Source: Fibrobacter sp.
GTDB lineage: Bacteria > Fibrobacterota > Fibrobacteria > Fibrobacterales > Fibrobacteraceae
NCBI GenBank assembly: GCA_024399015.1
Contig: JAKSIC010000003.1
Coordinates: 144,215-208,214, forward strand
Direction: 5' to 3'
Length of the DNA stretch: 64,000 nt
Shown one piece after another: positions 61,857 through 64,000 of this stretch. Each line of letters starts with the position of its first letter. Positions within the stretch are counted from its first letter, which is position 1. A program made the position numbers and the translations under genes. Below the pieces are notes generated by a model. The model searched no databases and was not told the DNA's origin. It saw nothing but the letters and a program-made list of their open reading frames with translations.

Positions 61857-62771
61857 ATGAAATTTTTCGTCACAGGTGTTGGTGGTCAGCTTGGCCATGA
61901 TGTAGTAAACGAACTTGTCGGCCGTGGACATGTTGCCGTGGGTTCCGACATTGCTCCCGAATATGAGGGCATCGCAGATGGCTCTGCGGTTACCAAGGCG
62001 GAATACCGCCAGTTGGATATTACGGACGCTAGAGCCGTTGAAAAGGTCCTGATGGATGTAAAACCCGATGCAGTGATCCATTGCGCAGCATGGACAGCTG
62101 TAGACTTGGCTGAGGATTTGGATAAGCAGGAAAAGGTTCGCGCCATCAATTCTTTCGGCACCGAGAACATCGCCCACATTTGCAAGGCTCTCGATTGCAA
62201 GATGACTTACATCAGTACGGACTATGTTTTCGATGGTCAGGGCACAGAGCCCTGGAAGCCCGACTGCAAGGATTACAAGCCCCTGAATGTATATGGCCAG
62301 ACTAAGCTTGAAGGCGAACTTGCCGTAAGCGGTACCCTGGAGAAGTTCTTTATCGTGCGCATCGCATGGGTTTTCGGCTTGAACGGCAAGAACTTCATCA
62401 AGACCATGCTCAACGTGGGCAAAACCCACGACACGGTGCGTGTAGTGAACGACCAGATCGGCACCCCCACCTACACGCTGGACTTGGCCCGTTTGCTGGT
62501 GGACATGAACGAGACTGAAAAGTACGGCTACTACCACGCCACCAACGAGGGCGGATTCATCAGCTGGTACGACTTCACCTGCGAAATCTACAAGCAGGCC
62601 GGCATGAGCACCAAGGTGCTTCCGGTGACCTCCGCAGAATACGGCCTAAGCAAGGCCGCCCGCCCCTTCAACAGCCGCCTCGACAAAAGCAAGCTGGTAG
62701 AAGCAGGCTTCAAACCCCTCCCCACCTGGCAAGATGCTTTGAGTAGATATCTGAAGGAGATTAGTGAGTAA
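61857..62771 (+). CDS. rfbD: dTDP-4-dehydrorhamnose reductase
   Basis: Last step of dTDP-L-rhamnose synthesis. 304 aa: N-terminal FVTGVGGQLGHDVV, HCAAWTAVDLAED, YISTDYVFDG and the catalytic YGQTKLEGE (Y-X3-K), then IGTPTYTLDLA. Its GC-rich codon use contrasts with the AT-rich genes just upstream. The stop lies 10 bases before the preferred rfbB start. Confidence 0.95.
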   Translation: MKFFVTGVGGQLGHDVVNELVGRGHVAVGSDIAPEYEGIADGSAVTKAEYRQLDITDARAVEKVLMDVKPDAVIHCAAWTAVDLAEDLDKQEKVRAINSFGTENIAHICKALDCKMTYISTDYVFDGQGTEPWKPDCKDYKPLNVYGQTKLEGELAVSGTLEKFFIVRIAWVFGLNGKNFIKTMLNVGKTHDTVRVVNDQIGTPTYTLDLARLLVDMNETEKYGYYHATNEGGFISWYDFTCEIYKQAGMSTKVLPVTSAEYGLSKAARPFNSRLDKSKLVEAGFKPLPTWQDALSRYLKEISE

Positions 62772-62781
62772 AGAGGCTACA

Positions 62782-63915
62782 ATGAAGAATATCGTTATTA
62801 CTGGTGGTGCAGGCTTTATCGGAAGCCATGTGGTGCGCTTGTTCGTGAACAAGTATCCTGAATACAACATTATCAACCTGGACAAGCTGACCTACGCTGG
62901 CAACTTGGCCAACCTGAAGGATATCGAGGGCAAGCCCAACTACAAGTTCGTGAAGATGGACATCTGCGACTTCGATGCATTCTACAAGCTGATGCAGGAC
63001 GAAAAGATCGACGGCATTATCCATCTTGCCGCAGAAAGCCACGTGGACCGTTCCATCAAGGATCCGTTCACCTTCGCCCGTACTAACGTTATGGGAACTT
63101 TGAGCCTGCTCCAGGCCGCAAAGCTTTACTGGGAAAGCCTTCCCGAAATGTACGAGGGCAAGCGCTTCTACCATATTTCTACCGACGAAGTCTACGGCGC
63201 CCTCAAGATGAACCATCCGGAAGGTATCGAACCGCCGTTCACAACGACTGCTTCCAGCTCCGAGCATCACCTGGCTTACGGTGACGACTTCTTCTACGAG
63301 ACTACAAAGTACACGCCGCATTCTCCGTATTCTGCATCCAAGGCTGGCTCCGACCATTTCGTCCGCGCCTTCCATGACACCTACGGCATGCCGACGATTG
63401 TCACCAACTGCTCCAATAACTATGGCCCGTACCAGTTCCCGGAAAAGTTGATTCCGCTGTTCATCAACAACATCCGCCATAAGAAGCCGCTGCCGGTTTA
63501 CGGCAAGGGCGAAAACGTTCGCGACTGGCTCTTCGTTGAAGACCATGCCCGCGCTATCGACGTCATTTTCCACAATGGAAAGATTGCCGAGACCTACAAC
63601 ATCGGCGGCTTCAACGAATGGAAGAACATCGACATCATCAAGGTTGTGATCAAGACCGTAGATAAGCTCCTGGGTCGCGCCGAGGGTGAAGACCTTGACC
63701 TGATCACCTACGTCACCGACCGCCTTGGCCACGATGCCCGCTATGCTATTGATAGTAGTAAGTTGCAGCGCGAGCTCGGTTGGGAACCCAGCCTCCAGTT
63801 CGAGGAAGGCATCGAGAAGACTGTGAAGTGGTATCTGGACAACCAGGAATGGCTGGACAACATCACTAGCGGCGATTATGAGAAATATTACGAGAATATG
63901 TATAAGGGAAGATAA
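62782..63915 (+). CDS. rfbB: dTDP-glucose 4,6-dehydratase
   Basis: 377 aa from ATG 62782, with AAAGAGG 5-6 bases upstream; GTG 62764, inside rfbD, is the longer option. It makes dTDP-4-keto-6-deoxyglucose. Motifs are ITGGAGFIGSH, HLAAESHVDRSI, ISTDEVYG with catalytic Asp-Glu, and YSASKAGSDH (Y-X3-K). rfbA and rfbC are not in the window. Confidence 0.96.
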   Translation: MKNIVITGGAGFIGSHVVRLFVNKYPEYNIINLDKLTYAGNLANLKDIEGKPNYKFVKMDICDFDAFYKLMQDEKIDGIIHLAAESHVDRSIKDPFTFARTNVMGTLSLLQAAKLYWESLPEMYEGKRFYHISTDEVYGALKMNHPEGIEPPFTTTASSSEHHLAYGDDFFYETTKYTPHSPYSASKAGSDHFVRAFHDTYGMPTIVTNCSNNYGPYQFPEKLIPLFINNIRHKKPLPVYGKGENVRDWLFVEDHARAIDVIFHNGKIAETYNIGGFNEWKNIDIIKVVIKTVDKLLGRAEGEDLDLITYVTDRLGHDARYAIDSSKLQRELGWEPSLQFEEGIEKTVKWYLDNQEWLDNITSGDYEKYYENMYKGR

Positions 63916-64000
63916 CGTATATTGTCTTTCGCAAATTCCTCTAAGGGGGGTAAAAAAATAGGATGTTCCAATTTTTAGATTTGAAATAACCACAAATCAA

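Noticed and set aside
63916..64000. Start of another rfb gene after rfbB
   Set aside because: Only 85 AT-rich bases remain, with no start codon or ribosome-binding site leading into a frame.

Overview
The window looks like a chromosomal segment of a Fibrobacter-type bacterium (Fibrobacterota). The evidence is a set of secreted plant-polysaccharide enzymes (a CE6 esterase with a CBM6-like module, GH30, GH57), surface and lipoproteins with the poly-serine linkers typical of Fibrobacter, several secreted proteins ending in a FlgD-Ig-like module, and housekeeping genes of Gram-negative type. No taxonomic search was possible, so the genus is an inference.

1-26 kb is mostly core metabolism. It holds the CE6 esterase (cut by the window edge); a plus-strand run GH57 - hpt - small membrane protein - cysE - nth; minus-strand groups for UDP-xylose synthase with a membrane protein, a diguanylate cyclase, and hom - sugar transferase - nadC - coaX; a second sugar transferase and a GH30 enzyme on the plus strand; then murI, an unusual UvrD-like helicase fused to a PlsC acyltransferase, and a methyltransferase - GT4 - flippase-like trio. 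A sigma-70-family gene follows, preceded by a near-perfect sigma-54 promoter. Next comes a GIY-YIG gene bracketed by inverted copies of a REP-like repeat.

26-45 kb is dominated by very large secreted proteins (1421, 926 and about 1717 aa) that share a C-terminal module. Among them are hemW, a membrane class III nucleotide cyclase, two identical-type tRNA-Gly(GCC) genes, a PD-(D/E)XK-like gene, a lipoprotein and a beta-barrel protein. A family of about 300-335 bp non-coding elements, with matching ends and two internal ACGGGAAAA/TTTTCCCGT inverted repeats, occurs three times (36.1, 37.8 and 45.4 kb).

45-51.5 kb looks like an accessory island: a possible structured leader, element copy C, a DUF6261-like gene, a phased GTCAC array, a 43-bp tandem repeat of nearly nine units, an Rpn-family nuclease, and a visibly AT-rich two-gene unit coding for a PHP-ATPase protein and a 91-aa partner. 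That pair is the best candidate here for an anti-phage or other conflict system.

51.7-64 kb is a surface-polysaccharide locus: GT8, a Wzx-like flippase, a Wzy-like polymerase, four more glycosyltransferase-like proteins, a CDP-alcohol phosphotransferase with tagD (suggesting glycerol-phosphate decoration), a hexapeptide acyltransferase on the opposite strand, then rfbD and rfbB. The AT-rich middle between GC-richer ends suggests an exchanged cassette.

Several genes (14065, 39101, perhaps 24527) have a -10-like hexamer exactly 7 nt before the ATG and no Shine-Dalgarno sequence, suggesting leaderless transcripts.
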